DNA of 64,000 nucleotides, taken from NCBI RefSeq assembly GCF_002261265.1, contig NZ_NEVK01000006.1, positions 698,934 to 762,933 on the forward strand, read 5' to 3'. The stretch comes from Bordetella genomosp. 7 (lineage in GTDB: Bacteria > Pseudomonadota > Gammaproteobacteria > Burkholderiales > Burkholderiaceae_B). Below are positions 17,933-26,472 of the stretch, piece after piece; position 1 is the stretch's first letter; the number at the start of each line of letters is the position of its first letter. The notes beneath the pieces are model-generated. The model made no database searches. It was not told the origin of the DNA and worked only from the letters and a program-made list of their open reading frames with translations. A program made the position numbers and the translations under genes.

Positions 17933-19441
17933 ATGGCCACGTCCGCAGACAACCTCGGCACCGTGCTCGACGCTACCGCACTGGCGGCGCCGGATCGGAT
18001 AGCGCTGGTCGACCTCGACGCCGGCGAATCCGCCCGGACCTGGACCTACGCGCAGTTGCGAGCGGCGGCCTGCCGCGTGGCCACGGCAATGCGCGCGCGC
18101 GGCTACGCGCCGGGCGACCGCATTGCCATCGTCGCGGCGAACTCGGCGCACTACCTGGCGGCGCTGCTGGGCATCCAGCGCGCCGGCCTGGTGCCCGTGC
18201 CGGTGAATTTCAAGTTTCCGCCCGAGACCATCGCCTATATCCTGCGCGACAGCGGATCCAGGCTGGTGCTGCACGACGCCGCGCGAGCGGGCGGCATTCC
18301 CGCAGATATCGAGGCGTTGCCGATCGATGGCGCCAGCTGGACCGGTCAGCCCGACGACGGCGTGGCGCCTGTCGCCCCGGCAGCGGACGATCTGGCGCTG
18401 ATGCTGTATACGTCCGGATCGACCGGCCGCCCCAAAGGCGTGCGCCTGACGCACGCGGGGCAATACTGGACTGTGCGCATGCGCCAGTCCGCCACGCCGC
18501 TCGATGACGAGCGCACATTGATCGCGGCGCCGCTCTATCACATGAACGCGCTGGCGCTGTCTCTGCTCGTGCTCGCCTGCGGGGCCAGCGCGGTGCTGTT
18601 GCCGCAGTTCCAGGCACAGGCCTACATACGCGCCATTGAACGCTATCGCGTCACCTGGCTGACCGCCGTGCCGCCGATGATCGCGATGATGCTGCGCGAA
18701 CATGACCTCCTGACTGCCACCGACCTGTCGTCGGTGCGGGCCATACGCATGGGCTCGGCGCCCGTCAGCGCGAGCCTGTGGCAGCAGATCCGCGAGATGC
18801 TGCCCAATGCGCGCATCATCAACGCCTACGGCACAACCGAGGGCGGCCCCGTCGTGTTCGGGCCGCATCCGGACGGCCTGCCCACTCCCCCCGCATCGGT
18901 AGGCTATCCGCATCCCGCAGTGCGGGTGCGGCTGAGCCAGGGCCCCGAAGACGGCGACAACACCGGTGTGCTCGAACTGAAGAGCCCCGGCCTGATGCTG
19001 GGCTATCACCAGCGGCCCGACCTCGGCACGCCATTCACGGACGACGGGTATTACCGTACCGGCGACGTCTTTCATCGTGACGCCGACGGGTTCTATACCT
19101 TCATGGGCCGGCGCGACGACATGTTCGTGTCCGGCGGCGAGAACATCTATCCCGCCGAAGTCGAGCGCATGCTCGAACGGCACCCGGCAGTGCAGCAGGC
19201 CTGCGTGGTGCCCATAGACGACGATATCAAGGGCACCAAGCCGGTCGCCTTCATCGTGCTGCGGGCTGGCGCCGCCGCCGACGAAGCCGCGATCAAGCAG
19301 TTTGCCCTGGCCCATGCCCCGGCTTACCAGCATCCGCGGCACGTGTGGTTCGTCCCTGCGCTTCCGCTGGCCAGCACCAACAAAATCGACCGACCGGCGC
19401 TGGCGCGCATGGCTGCCGACTATATCCGCCGCGCGGCCTGA
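17933..19441 (+). CDS. Class I acyl-CoA synthetase (AMP-binding)
   Basis: 502 aa ANL-superfamily enzyme that activates a carboxylic acid to its CoA ester with ATP. The P-loop-like A3 motif LMLYTSGSTGRPKGVRLTH is near residues 156-174. A5 is NAYGTTEGGP, A7/A8 is YYRTGDVFHRDADGFYTFMGRRDD followed by GGENIYPAEVE, and the catalytic lysine lies in STNKIDRPAL near the C-terminus. It lies in the middle of the twin-importer operon and presumably activates the imported acid. RBS GGAGCAATC precedes ATG 17933. Aromatic, medium-chain or dicarboxylic substrates are all possible. Confidence 0.92.
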   Translation: MATSADNLGTVLDATALAAPDRIALVDLDAGESARTWTYAQLRAAACRVATAMRARGYAPGDRIAIVAANSAHYLAALLGIQRAGLVPVPVNFKFPPETIAYILRDSGSRLVLHDAARAGGIPADIEALPIDGASWTGQPDDGVAPVAPAADDLALMLYTSGSTGRPKGVRLTHAGQYWTVRMRQSATPLDDERTLIAAPLYHMNALALSLLVLACGASAVLLPQFQAQAYIRAIERYRVTWLTAVPPMIAMMLREHDLLTATDLSSVRAIRMGSAPVSASLWQQIREMLPNARIINAYGTTEGGPVVFGPHPDGLPTPPASVGYPHPAVRVRLSQGPEDGDNTGVLELKSPGLMLGYHQRPDLGTPFTDDGYYRTGDVFHRDADGFYTFMGRRDDMFVSGGENIYPAEVERMLERHPAVQQACVVPIDDDIKGTKPVAFIVLRAGAAADEAAIKQFALAHAPAYQHPRHVWFVPALPLASTNKIDRPALARMAADYIRRAA

Positions 19442-19468
19442 CGCCCGCGGCAATCACAGGAAAATCGC

Positions 19469-20548
19469 ATGAAAAACATCCGCCATCTATTGCGCGCCGC
19501 TTGCTGCGCGGCGCTGGGCCTGGCTGCCGGCGGCGCACATGGCGCCGACGATGTCACCGTGGCACTGGCCATCCCACCCGCCGTGCACGACGGCGCGCCC
19601 TATGCGGCAGCCGAGGCGCTGGGCTTCTTCAAGCAGGAAGACCTCAACGTCCGGACCATCGTATTCCAGGGCGCGGGCGCCCTGTTGCCGCAGGTGGCCA
19701 ACAAGCGTGTCACGCTGGGCTACCCCACGTCGGAACCGGTGATCTCCAGCTACTTCAACAGCAAGAACCCGTTGCCGCTGCGCTATTTCTACAACGGCGT
19801 GCCCACCAACACCATGGAGTTCGCGGTGCTGGCCGACGGCCCCATCCAGTCGCTGGCCGACCTCGAAGGCAAGACTGTCGGCGTCGGCGCGCTGACCTGG
19901 GGCACCATTCCGGGCGGCCGCGCCGCGCTGCGCACCGCCGGCCTGCAGCCGGGCCAGAACGTGGAATACGTGGCGGTCGGCGCCCTGGCGGCGGGCTTCC
20001 AGGCGCTGCGCACGGGCCAGGTCGATGCACTGAATTTCAACAGCAGCTGGCACGACATGCTGGAAATGTCGGGCACCAAGATCCGCCGCATCGGCTATCC
20101 CGCAGTCTTCAGCGAAACGGCCGGCAACGGCTTCATCGCGCACCAGGACACGTACCGCGACCAGCCCGACCTGCTGGTTCGTTTCGCCCGGGCCTACACC
20201 AAGGGGCAGATCGCCTGCGAGGCCAACCCGCGCTTCTGCGTCCAGGCCTATTGGCGCGCGCACCCCGAAACCCGCCCGGCCCAGAACGAGGCCGCCGAAC
20301 TGGAAAAGAACAGCACGCTGCTGGCGCGCCGCCTCGCGCGCGTACTGCACAAGCCCGACGGCACGGCGCGCGTGCCGGGCCAGTACGACATCGCCGCCAT
20401 CCGCGCCGGTATCGAGGCCATGCACGCCGCCGGCGAGTATCCGTCTGCAGAGGTTCCGGTCGAGGCCATCTTCTCGAATGACCTGATCGCACAGATCAAC
20501 GACTTCGATGCCCAGGCCGTGCGCGCACAGGCCAAGGAGCAGCAATGA
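19469..20548 (+). CDS. NitT/TauT-type ABC substrate-binding protein (importer 2)
   Basis: 359 aa periplasmic binding protein with the signal peptide MKNIRHLLRAACCAALGLAA and cleavage near residue 25 before ADDVTVALAIPP. The first-lobe hallmark AAEALGFFKQEDLNVRTI and the conserved LADLEGKTVGVGALTWGT are characteristic of the SsuA/ThiY-like group. Its stop overlaps the BAAT-type hydrolase start by 4 bases, so it is translationally linked to an enzyme rather than to its own permease. The ATPase and permease of importer 2 follow that hydrolase. Confidence 0.9.
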   Translation: MKNIRHLLRAACCAALGLAAGGAHGADDVTVALAIPPAVHDGAPYAAAEALGFFKQEDLNVRTIVFQGAGALLPQVANKRVTLGYPTSEPVISSYFNSKNPLPLRYFYNGVPTNTMEFAVLADGPIQSLADLEGKTVGVGALTWGTIPGGRAALRTAGLQPGQNVEYVAVGALAAGFQALRTGQVDALNFNSSWHDMLEMSGTKIRRIGYPAVFSETAGNGFIAHQDTYRDQPDLLVRFARAYTKGQIACEANPRFCVQAYWRAHPETRPAQNEAAELEKNSTLLARRLARVLHKPDGTARVPGQYDIAAIRAGIEAMHAAGEYPSAEVPVEAIFSNDLIAQINDFDAQAVRAQAKEQQ

Positions 20549-21840
20549 TCCAGGCCGGCTCCGCCAGTTTGCAGATCACGCCCGCCGATGCCCTGATCGA
20601 CATGCCGCGGCGCATCGTGGCCAGCGGCCTGCCCGCGGGCACCGCGCATGTCACCGCCACGCTGCAGCATCCCGATGGCAGCCGCTGGCGCAGCACTGCC
20701 GATTTCGAGGTCGGGGCCGACGGCGTGCTGGACCTGGATGCCCGCGCCCCGCTGCGCGGCGACTGGGACGTGGCCGACGCCATGGCCGTGGTCTGGGCCA
20801 TGCGCCGCGAAGCCGCGCCCACCGCTGCCGAACTCAGTGAAGAAACGGCCGCACTGCAGATCGTGGTCGAGGTCGTCGCAGGCCCGCAACGCCTGGAGGC
20901 CAGCTTTGTACAACGCTACGAAAGCGCAGGCGTCTCGCGCAGCGAGCTGCGCGGCGAGATCTCCGGCACGCTGTTCACGCCCGCCACACCCGGGCCTCAT
21001 CCTGCCATCGTCGTCATGAATGGCTCGGGCGGCGGCATCCCGCGCCAGCGCGCGGCGCTCTACGCCGCGCACGGCTACCTGGCGCTGGCGCTGGGCTATT
21101 TCAAGGCGCCCGGCCGTCCCGACTATATCTCCGAGACCCCGCTCGAATATTTCGAGCAGGCGTTGCAATGGCTGCACCGCACCCATGCGCCGCGGCGCGG
21201 CTTTGTCGCGGTCACGGGCCAATCGCGCGGCGGCGAATTGTCGCTGCTGCTGGGCTCGCGCTTTCCCCGCCTGGTGAGCGCGGTGATCGCCTACGTGCCG
21301 AGTTCGGTCGTGCACGGCAGTTTGCGCGCCGGCCGGCCGGGCCAGGCGCCCGACGCCCCGGTATGGACCTGGCAGGGCGAACCACTGCGCAACGTCTGGC
21401 AGGACAACCCCAACGCTGACTGGACCGCCTTCCTGCAGGCGCCTCCTGACGGCGCCCCGGTGCGCCAGGAACCCGCCTTCCGCACCGCCATGACGCACGC
21501 ACCCAGTGTCGCGGCCGCTCGCGTTCCGGTCGAGCAGATTGCAGGCCCGGTCATGCTGGTGTCGGGCACCGACGACGGGTTCTGGCCATCGGCCGAGTAC
21601 TCGCAACAGATCGCCGCCACGCTGCACGCGCACGGCCATCAATGGGCCGTGGAACACGTGCGCTGCGAAGGCGCAGGCCACGCCATCGGCGTGCCGCACC
21701 ACCCGGCCACGCTGATCGCCAAGCCGCATCCCGTGGCGGGGCTGGTGCTCAGCGGCGGAGGCACCGCCCGGGCCAACGCGCACGCCAACCGCAGCGCCTG
21801 GACGGCAGTACTGCGCTTTCTTCGCGAGGCATCTGCATGA
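20545..21840 (+). CDS. BAAT-type acyl-CoA thioester hydrolase/acyltransferase
   Basis: 431 aa with two domains, as in bile acid-CoA:amino acid N-acyltransferase and type I acyl-CoA thioesterases. An N-terminal beta-sandwich (about 1-135) is followed by an alpha/beta-hydrolase domain. The nucleophile is S227 in GQSRGGE (Ser favours hydrolysis; acyltransferases use Cys), the acid is in SGTDDGFWPS and the His in GAGHAIG. No signal peptide is seen, so it acts in the cytoplasm. ATG 20545 overlaps the binding-protein stop, and its own stop overlaps the ATPase gene, so it sits inside the importer 2 genes. This placement suggests direct processing of the CoA ester of the imported compound. Confidence 0.87.
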   Translation: MIQAGSASLQITPADALIDMPRRIVASGLPAGTAHVTATLQHPDGSRWRSTADFEVGADGVLDLDARAPLRGDWDVADAMAVVWAMRREAAPTAAELSEETAALQIVVEVVAGPQRLEASFVQRYESAGVSRSELRGEISGTLFTPATPGPHPAIVVMNGSGGGIPRQRAALYAAHGYLALALGYFKAPGRPDYISETPLEYFEQALQWLHRTHAPRRGFVAVTGQSRGGELSLLLGSRFPRLVSAVIAYVPSSVVHGSLRAGRPGQAPDAPVWTWQGEPLRNVWQDNPNADWTAFLQAPPDGAPVRQEPAFRTAMTHAPSVAAARVPVEQIAGPVMLVSGTDDGFWPSAEYSQQIAATLHAHGHQWAVEHVRCEGAGHAIGVPHHPATLIAKPHPVAGLVLSGGGTARANAHANRSAWTAVLRFLREASA

Positions 21841-22595
21841 GCCTGGACCTGCACCTGGACGGCGTGCAGCTGGTCTACCCCACCCGCCGGGGCGATATCG
21901 ACGCGCTGGGCCCCATCGACCTGGACGTACGGGCGGGCGAGTTCGTCGCCGTGCTGGGGCCGTCGGGCTGCGGCAAGTCGACGCTGGTAAAGCTCGCCTC
22001 GGGCCTGCTCGGCCCCAGCGCGGGCGAAGTCAAGCTGGGAGGCCAGCCCGTCACCGGCCCCAGCCGGCGCACCGGAGTGGTGTTTCAGAAGCCCAACCTG
22101 CTGCCCTGGAAAACCGTGGCGCAGAACGTGCTGCTGCCCGCGCGCACCCTGGGCCTGCCGGCCGCGCCCGCGGCGGCGCGCATGCGCGAGCTGCTGAAGC
22201 TGGTCGGCCTGGACGGGTTCGCCGACAACTATCCGTACGAACTGTCGGGCGGCATGCAGCAGCGCGTGGGCATCGCCCGCATGTTGCTGTCCGACCCCGA
22301 CGTGCTGTTGATGGATGAACCCTTTGCAGCCCTGGACGCCCTGACCCGCGAATTGCTCACGCTGGAACTGCAGCGCATCTGGAGCCAGTCGCGCAAATCG
22401 GTGCTGTTTATCACGCACAGCATTCCCGAAGCCGTGTTCCTTGCCGACCGCATCATCGTGCTGTCGCCGCGCCCCGGGCGCATCGTCGAAGATTTCCGTC
22501 CCGGACTGGCGCGCCCGCGCACACCCGACACTCTCGGCCAAGCCGATTTCAACGAGGCCTGCCAGCACCTGCGGCAGCATTTCCTGCATGTCTGA
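21837..22595 (+). CDS. NitT/TauT-type ABC transporter ATPase (importer 2)
   Basis: 252 aa. Walker A GPSGCGKST, Q-loop VVFQKPNLLPWKTV, signature LSGGMQQRVGIAR, Walker B VLLMDEPFAALDAL and H-loop ITHSIPEAVFLADR are all intact. ATG 21837 overlaps the hydrolase stop by 4 bases, and its own stop overlaps the permease start by 8 bases (ATGTCTGA), so translation is tightly coupled. It differs from the importer 1 ATPase at many positions, pointing to an old pairing of two transporters rather than a recent duplication. Confidence 0.93.
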   Translation: MSLDLHLDGVQLVYPTRRGDIDALGPIDLDVRAGEFVAVLGPSGCGKSTLVKLASGLLGPSAGEVKLGGQPVTGPSRRTGVVFQKPNLLPWKTVAQNVLLPARTLGLPAAPAAARMRELLKLVGLDGFADNYPYELSGGMQQRVGIARMLLSDPDVLLMDEPFAALDALTRELLTLELQRIWSQSRKSVLFITHSIPEAVFLADRIIVLSPRPGRIVEDFRPGLARPRTPDTLGQADFNEACQHLRQHFLHV

Positions 22596-23400
22596 TCCCA
22601 TCACCCGTCCTGCCCGGGGGCGCCGGCCGCGCCTGCCCGCTGCCGCCTATCCCCTGATCAGCCTGACCGTTCTGGTACTGGCCTGGGACATGGCCATACG
22701 CCTGTTTGCCATTCCCGACTATCTGCTTCCCACCCCGGGCGCCGTGTTCGACGCGCTGGCGCAGGGTTTCGCCAGCGGCGCACTGTGGCCGCATATCGGC
22801 GCCACGCTGGCCGAAGCGCTGTACGGCTACGCGGTGGGCTGCGGCCTGGCCATCGTGTTCGGCGCGCTGCTTGCCGAGTCGCGCACCTTCGAACGCTTCT
22901 GCTACCCCATCTTCCTGGGGTTGCAGGCCATGCCCAAGGTGGCGCTGGGCCCCATCATCCTCGTGTGGTTCGGATTCGGCATGAGCTCGAAGGTCGTCCT
23001 CGTGGCGCTGGTGTGCTTTTTCCCGCTGTTCGTCAACACAATCAACGGGATCAAGCGCATCGACCTCGAATTGCTGGATGCCTGCCGCGCCTACTCGGCC
23101 AGCCGGCTTTACCTGCTGCTGCACGTGAAGATTCCCGCCGCCGCCGGCGACATTTTCTCGGGCCTGCAGATCGGCGTATCGCTCGCGCTCATCGGCGCGG
23201 TGGTGGGAGAGTTCCTGTCTGCCCAGCAGGGCCTGGGTTACATGATCGCCTCGGCGTCGGTCAGCATGAGCCTGTCCACGATGTTCGCCGGCGTATTCCT
23301 GCTGGCGGCGCTGGGGCTCTGCGGCTCGCTGCTGATGCGCCGCCTGCACCGGCGCGTGGTGTTCTGGGAAGGCGAAGCCCGGGCCCGCGACCGCGCCTGA
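22588..23400 (+). CDS. NitT/TauT-type ABC transporter permease (importer 2)
   Basis: 270 aa inner-membrane permease with about six helices. The N-terminal segment is basic ([15 protein letters not shown]), followed by helix 1 at about residues 20-42. LQAMPKVALGPIILVWFGFGMSSK is the typical mid-protein segment. The EAA docking loop is near residues 167-187, ACRAYSASRLYLLLHVKIPA. It is the last gene of the eleven-gene plus-strand run; a 157-base gap follows before the next gene. Confidence 0.92.
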   Translation: MSDPITRPARGRRPRLPAAAYPLISLTVLVLAWDMAIRLFAIPDYLLPTPGAVFDALAQGFASGALWPHIGATLAEALYGYAVGCGLAIVFGALLAESRTFERFCYPIFLGLQAMPKVALGPIILVWFGFGMSSKVVLVALVCFFPLFVNTINGIKRIDLELLDACRAYSASRLYLLLHVKIPAAAGDIFSGLQIGVSLALIGAVVGEFLSAQQGLGYMIASASVSMSLSTMFAGVFLLAALGLCGSLLMRRLHRRVVFWEGEARARDRA

Positions 23401-23557
23401 CACGCGCGTGCCGCGCCCCCGCGGGCGCGCCGGCGCCCTCGAAACGCTCTGCGCCCGAGGCCGGTATATATACGGGTTATCCCTGACAGAATAATGTCGA
23501 AAGCGGCGCCGCCTGCACGTCGTGTCGGTACATCCACTCTTTCAGAAGGTGCCTGTC
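23401..23557. other. Intergenic gap after the twin-transporter operon
   Basis: The first half is very GC-rich and can form a 7-bp stem (23412-23418 with 23423-23429) that lacks a U-run, so it is only a weak terminator candidate. The second half holds the palindrome GTATATATAC (23464-23473) and an AATAAT hexamer at 23490-23495, the only AT-rich stretch nearby and a plausible promoter area for the next gene, but no clear -35 box. Confidence 0.3.
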
Positions 23558-24001
23558 ATGCCTGCCGGAACCGTACAACTCCACCGTATCCTGCGCGCCG
23601 CCCCGGAGCGCGTCTACCGTGCTTTCCTTGAAGCAGACGCCCTGGCCAAATGGTTGCCGCCCTATGGCTATACCTGTCAGGTCCATCACCTGGACGCCCG
23701 GGTAGGCGGCGGCCACAAGATGTCGTTTCGCAATTTCGGCACCGGGCAAGGCCATTCGTTCGGTGGCGAATATCTGGAACTCGTGCCCCACGAGACAATC
23801 CGCTACACCGACAAATTCGACGAAGGCCTGCCGGGCACGATGCACGTCACCGTGTCGCTCCGGGCCGTTTCCTGCGGCACTGAACTGAGCATCACGCAGG
23901 AAGGCATCCCCGAGGAAATCCCCACCGAAATGTGCTACCTGGGGTGGCAGGAATCGCTGCGGCAGCTGGCAAGACTCGTGGAGCCCGATATTGCCGAATA
24001 A
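23558..24001 (+). CDS. SRPBCC/AHSA1-domain protein
   Basis: 147 aa single-domain protein of the START/Bet v1-like fold with an AHSA1 pattern: VQLHRILRAAPERVYRAFLEADALAKWLPP at the start, the strand GGGHKMSFRNFGTG, then FGGEYLELVPHETIRYTDKF. The C-terminal helix has the family GWQESLRQLARLVEP. Such domains bind hydrophobic ligands in a cavity. ATG 23558 follows AGAAGGTG; an in-frame GTG at 23522 has no ribosome site. The next gene begins 82 bases later. No enzymatic role can be assigned. Confidence 0.85.
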   Translation: MPAGTVQLHRILRAAPERVYRAFLEADALAKWLPPYGYTCQVHHLDARVGGGHKMSFRNFGTGQGHSFGGEYLELVPHETIRYTDKFDEGLPGTMHVTVSLRAVSCGTELSITQEGIPEEIPTEMCYLGWQESLRQLARLVEPDIAE

Positions 24002-24083
24002 GGCCGAGGCCCGGCATGCGCGCCCGGCTGGTTATGATCGGCATTACGTCCATCACCAGCCAAGGTTGCAGTTGGAAAAACGC

Positions 24084-24863
24084 ATGCCCACCGTCATCAC
24101 CGAGGAATACCACGTCGACGCCGGCCCCGGCCGGCTTTATGTCCGCCGCTGGCAGCCCGCCACGCCCGCCTCGCCACCGCCGGCCATCGTGTTGTTCCAC
24201 GATTCGCTGGGCTGCGTGGAGCTGTGGCGCGACTTTCCCGGGCGGCTGGCGCACGCCACCGGGCGGCCCGTGGTGGCCTACGACCGCCTGGGCTTTGGCA
24301 AGTCCGACCCGAACCCAGGCACGCTCGACATGGATTTCGTCGAACAGGAAGCGCGCCACGGTTTTGCCGCCGTGCGCGAGGCCTTGCGGCTCGAGGAATT
24401 CGTGGCCCTGGGCCACAGCGTCGGCGGCGGCATGGCCCTGGCAAGCGCCGTGGAACATGCGGCGCGCTGCCGCGCGCTCATCACCGAATCGGCGCAGATG
24501 TTCACCGAAGAACATACGCTGGCCGGCATCCGGCAAGCGCGCAGCGACTTCGCACAGCCCGGCCAGGTCGATCGCCTGAAGAAATACCATGGCGAGAAAG
24601 CGCCATGGGTACTCAGCGCCTGGACCGATACCTGGCTGTCGCCCGGCTTTGCCGACTGGCGGCTCGATGACTGTCTGCGCGCAGTGCGTTGCCCCGTGCT
24701 GGCGTTGCATGGCGACAATGACGAATACGGGTCGCTCGCGCACCCGCAGCGCATGCAGGCACTGGCTGGCGCACAGGCGGTCATACTGCAGGATTGCGGC
24801 CACGTCCCGCACCGCGAAATGCCCGACACCGTCATCGCGCACATCGCGGGCTGGCTGAAGTAG
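24084..24863 (+). CDS. Alpha/beta-hydrolase
   Basis: 259 aa soluble hydrolase. The oxyanion-hole segment is LFHDSLGCVELW, the nucleophile elbow LGHSVGGG near residue 114, the acid in LHGDNDEYG near 212, and the catalytic His in DCGHVPHREMP near 243. The strand order and length fit the MhpC/epoxide-hydrolase-like group acting on esters or C-C bonds. ATG 24084 follows GGAAAAACGC. It ends 1 base before the converging XRE-cupin gene. It may form a pair with the SRPBCC gene; the substrate is unknown. Confidence 0.85.
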   Translation: MPTVITEEYHVDAGPGRLYVRRWQPATPASPPPAIVLFHDSLGCVELWRDFPGRLAHATGRPVVAYDRLGFGKSDPNPGTLDMDFVEQEARHGFAAVREALRLEEFVALGHSVGGGMALASAVEHAARCRALITESAQMFTEEHTLAGIRQARSDFAQPGQVDRLKKYHGEKAPWVLSAWTDTWLSPGFADWRLDDCLRAVRCPVLALHGDNDEYGSLAHPQRMQALAGAQAVILQDCGHVPHREMPDTVIAHIAGWLK

Positions 24864-24864
24864 T

Positions 24865-25515
24865 TCAGCCTCGGCGCCGCGCGGCCTGGGCCACGTCCAC
24901 GCCGCGCTCGGGCACATCCGTACATACGGCCAGCACACGCGCCGGGGCCTTGCTGGTAGACAGATAGACGTGGCCCACCGAACTGTCGAAATACGCGGCC
25001 TCATTGCGCTTGAGGCGGATTTCCTGGCCGTTCTCGAACACCAGGCGAATGGCGCCCGACAGCACATAGGCGAACTCCTGGCCTGGATGCCGGATGTACT
25101 CCGAAAACTCATCCAGGCTGCGCGAGAACACTGTCGCCACGATGGGCGTCATGTCCTTGCCCGAAATTTCGCTGAAGAAGAACTGATGCCGGTAGGTGGC
25201 CGTCTGGTAGTCGCGCTGCTCCTGCGAGCTGGCCTTGATCACGGTGCCGTTGAGCCGGTTGGGGGCCTGCTCGCCCCCGGGCTGCAGCAACAGCGACATA
25301 TCGACATCGAGCGCCAGGGCGATGGCCACGAACTTTTCGTAGCTCAGCGCCGTCTGTCCCAATTCCGCCTTCGACAAGGTAGACAACGCCACCCCCGACG
25401 AGTGGGACAGCTGCTTCAACGTAAACCCTTTTTCTTTGCGGATGGATCGCAGCCGGGCGCCCATGGCCTCTTTTGAGTAGCTTTTATGCGTGCCCGCCCC
25501 CATGCCCGACCCCAT
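24865..25515 (-). CDS. XRE-family regulator with C-terminal cupin domain
   Basis: 216 aa. The helix-turn-helix (about residues 14-70) reads GARLRSIRKEKGFTLKQLSH, then SGVALSTLSKAELGQTALSY. A small C-terminal cupin follows, with HPGQEFAYVLSGAIRLVFENG and DSSVGHVYLS. PuuR-like proteins of this type sense amino acids, polyamines or related metabolites. ATG 25515 was preferred because ACGGAG is well placed upstream; 25503 is an alternative. It is the last gene of the minus-strand D-amino-acid operon, 16 bases after the carbamoylase, and probably senses a pathway compound. Confidence 0.88.
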   Translation of the reverse strand: MGSGMGAGTHKSYSKEAMGARLRSIRKEKGFTLKQLSHSSGVALSTLSKAELGQTALSYEKFVAIALALDVDMSLLLQPGGEQAPNRLNGTVIKASSQEQRDYQTATYRHQFFFSEISGKDMTPIVATVFSRSLDEFSEYIRHPGQEFAYVLSGAIRLVFENGQEIRLKRNEAAYFDSSVGHVYLSTSKAPARVLAVCTDVPERGVDVAQAARRRG

Positions 25516-25531
25516 CCGCACTCCGTATGGT

Positions 25532-26452
25532 TTACAACGGCTGCCGGCTGGCGCCGACTCTTTCGACGATGGCACGATAGTGCTCCGGCCGCCGATGCCG
25601 CTCGAAATAAAATATGTTACTCCGGTAGCCGTCGGCCAGCGTCATATCGCATACATAGTTGATGACTTCATCGTCTTCGGAAAGCGCCTGGACGGCGATT
25701 TCGCCGGTGGGCGCCACGATGCACGAGCCGCCGATCATATGGATGCCTTCTTCTACGCCGGCCTTGGCCGCGGCGGCGATCCAGCAGGTGTTCTGGTAGG
25801 CAGAGGCCTGCAGCGAAAGATGGTTGTGATGGCCCGGCAGGTGCCGTGGCTCGCCCAGGCGCCCGTATCCGGTGGGCGTGTTGTAACCCACCATGACCAG
25901 GTCCACGGCCTGCAGGCCCATGACCCGGTAAGTCTCGGGCCAGCGGCGATCGTTGCAGATGCACATGCCGATACGCATGTCGCCCGCGTCGAATACCGGA
26001 AAGCCCAGGTCGCCCACCTCGAAGTACTTCTTCTCCAGGTGCTGTATGGGATAGCCGTCCTGCGACTGCGCATCGCCCGGAATGTGGATCTTGCGATACT
26101 TGCCGATGATGGCGCCGTTGCCGTCCACCAGAATGCTGGTGTTGAACTGGCGATCGCCATCGAGTTCGGCGTAGCCCAGGTAGAACCCGACACCCAGCGT
26201 GCGCGCCAGGTCGAACAGCGGCCGGGTTTCCTTGCCCGGCATCTCGGTTTCGAAGAACCCGCGTATCTCTTGCGGATCGTCCATCTCCCAACGCGGAAAG
26301 AACGTGGTCAACGCCAGCTCGGGGAAAGTCACCCACCTGGCGCCGCGGCCGGCGGCGTCCTTGAGCAGGTCGCACAGGCGCGCAACCGTCTGCGCGCGCG
26401 TGTCCGCGCGCTGGATGGGGCCCATCTGGGCCACGGCGATATGCATCTTCAT
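25532..26452 (-). CDS. N-carbamoyl-D-amino-acid hydrolase (nitrilase superfamily)
   Basis: 306 aa. Nitrilase-fold enzyme that hydrolyses N-carbamoyl-D-amino acids to the free D-amino acid, CO2 and ammonia. The Glu-Lys-Cys triad is E45 (WVTFPEL), the Lys of KYRKIHIPG and the Cys of GMCICNDRRWPETYRVMGLQ; the last block closely matches known D-carbamoylases, as does the length of about 304 aa. ATG 26452 has AGGAAC 6-8 bases upstream. It lies 20 bases after the D-aminoacylase gene and 16 before the regulator. Other nitrilase-branch amidases are possible, but the NDRRWPE block supports this call. Confidence 0.88.
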   Translation of the reverse strand: MKMHIAVAQMGPIQRADTRAQTVARLCDLLKDAAGRGARWVTFPELALTTFFPRWEMDDPQEIRGFFETEMPGKETRPLFDLARTLGVGFYLGYAELDGDRQFNTSILVDGNGAIIGKYRKIHIPGDAQSQDGYPIQHLEKKYFEVGDLGFPVFDAGDMRIGMCICNDRRWPETYRVMGLQAVDLVMVGYNTPTGYGRLGEPRHLPGHHNHLSLQASAYQNTCWIAAAAKAGVEEGIHMIGGSCIVAPTGEIAVQALSEDDEVINYVCDMTLADGYRSNIFYFERHRRPEHYRAIVERVGASRQPL

Positions 26453-26472
26453 CTGTAGGTTCCTCGAGCCAG

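Noticed and set aside
23412..23429. Seven-bp GC stem as terminator of the twin-transporter operon
   Set aside because: The surrounding sequence is almost pure G+C, so stems arise by chance, and there is no U-run.
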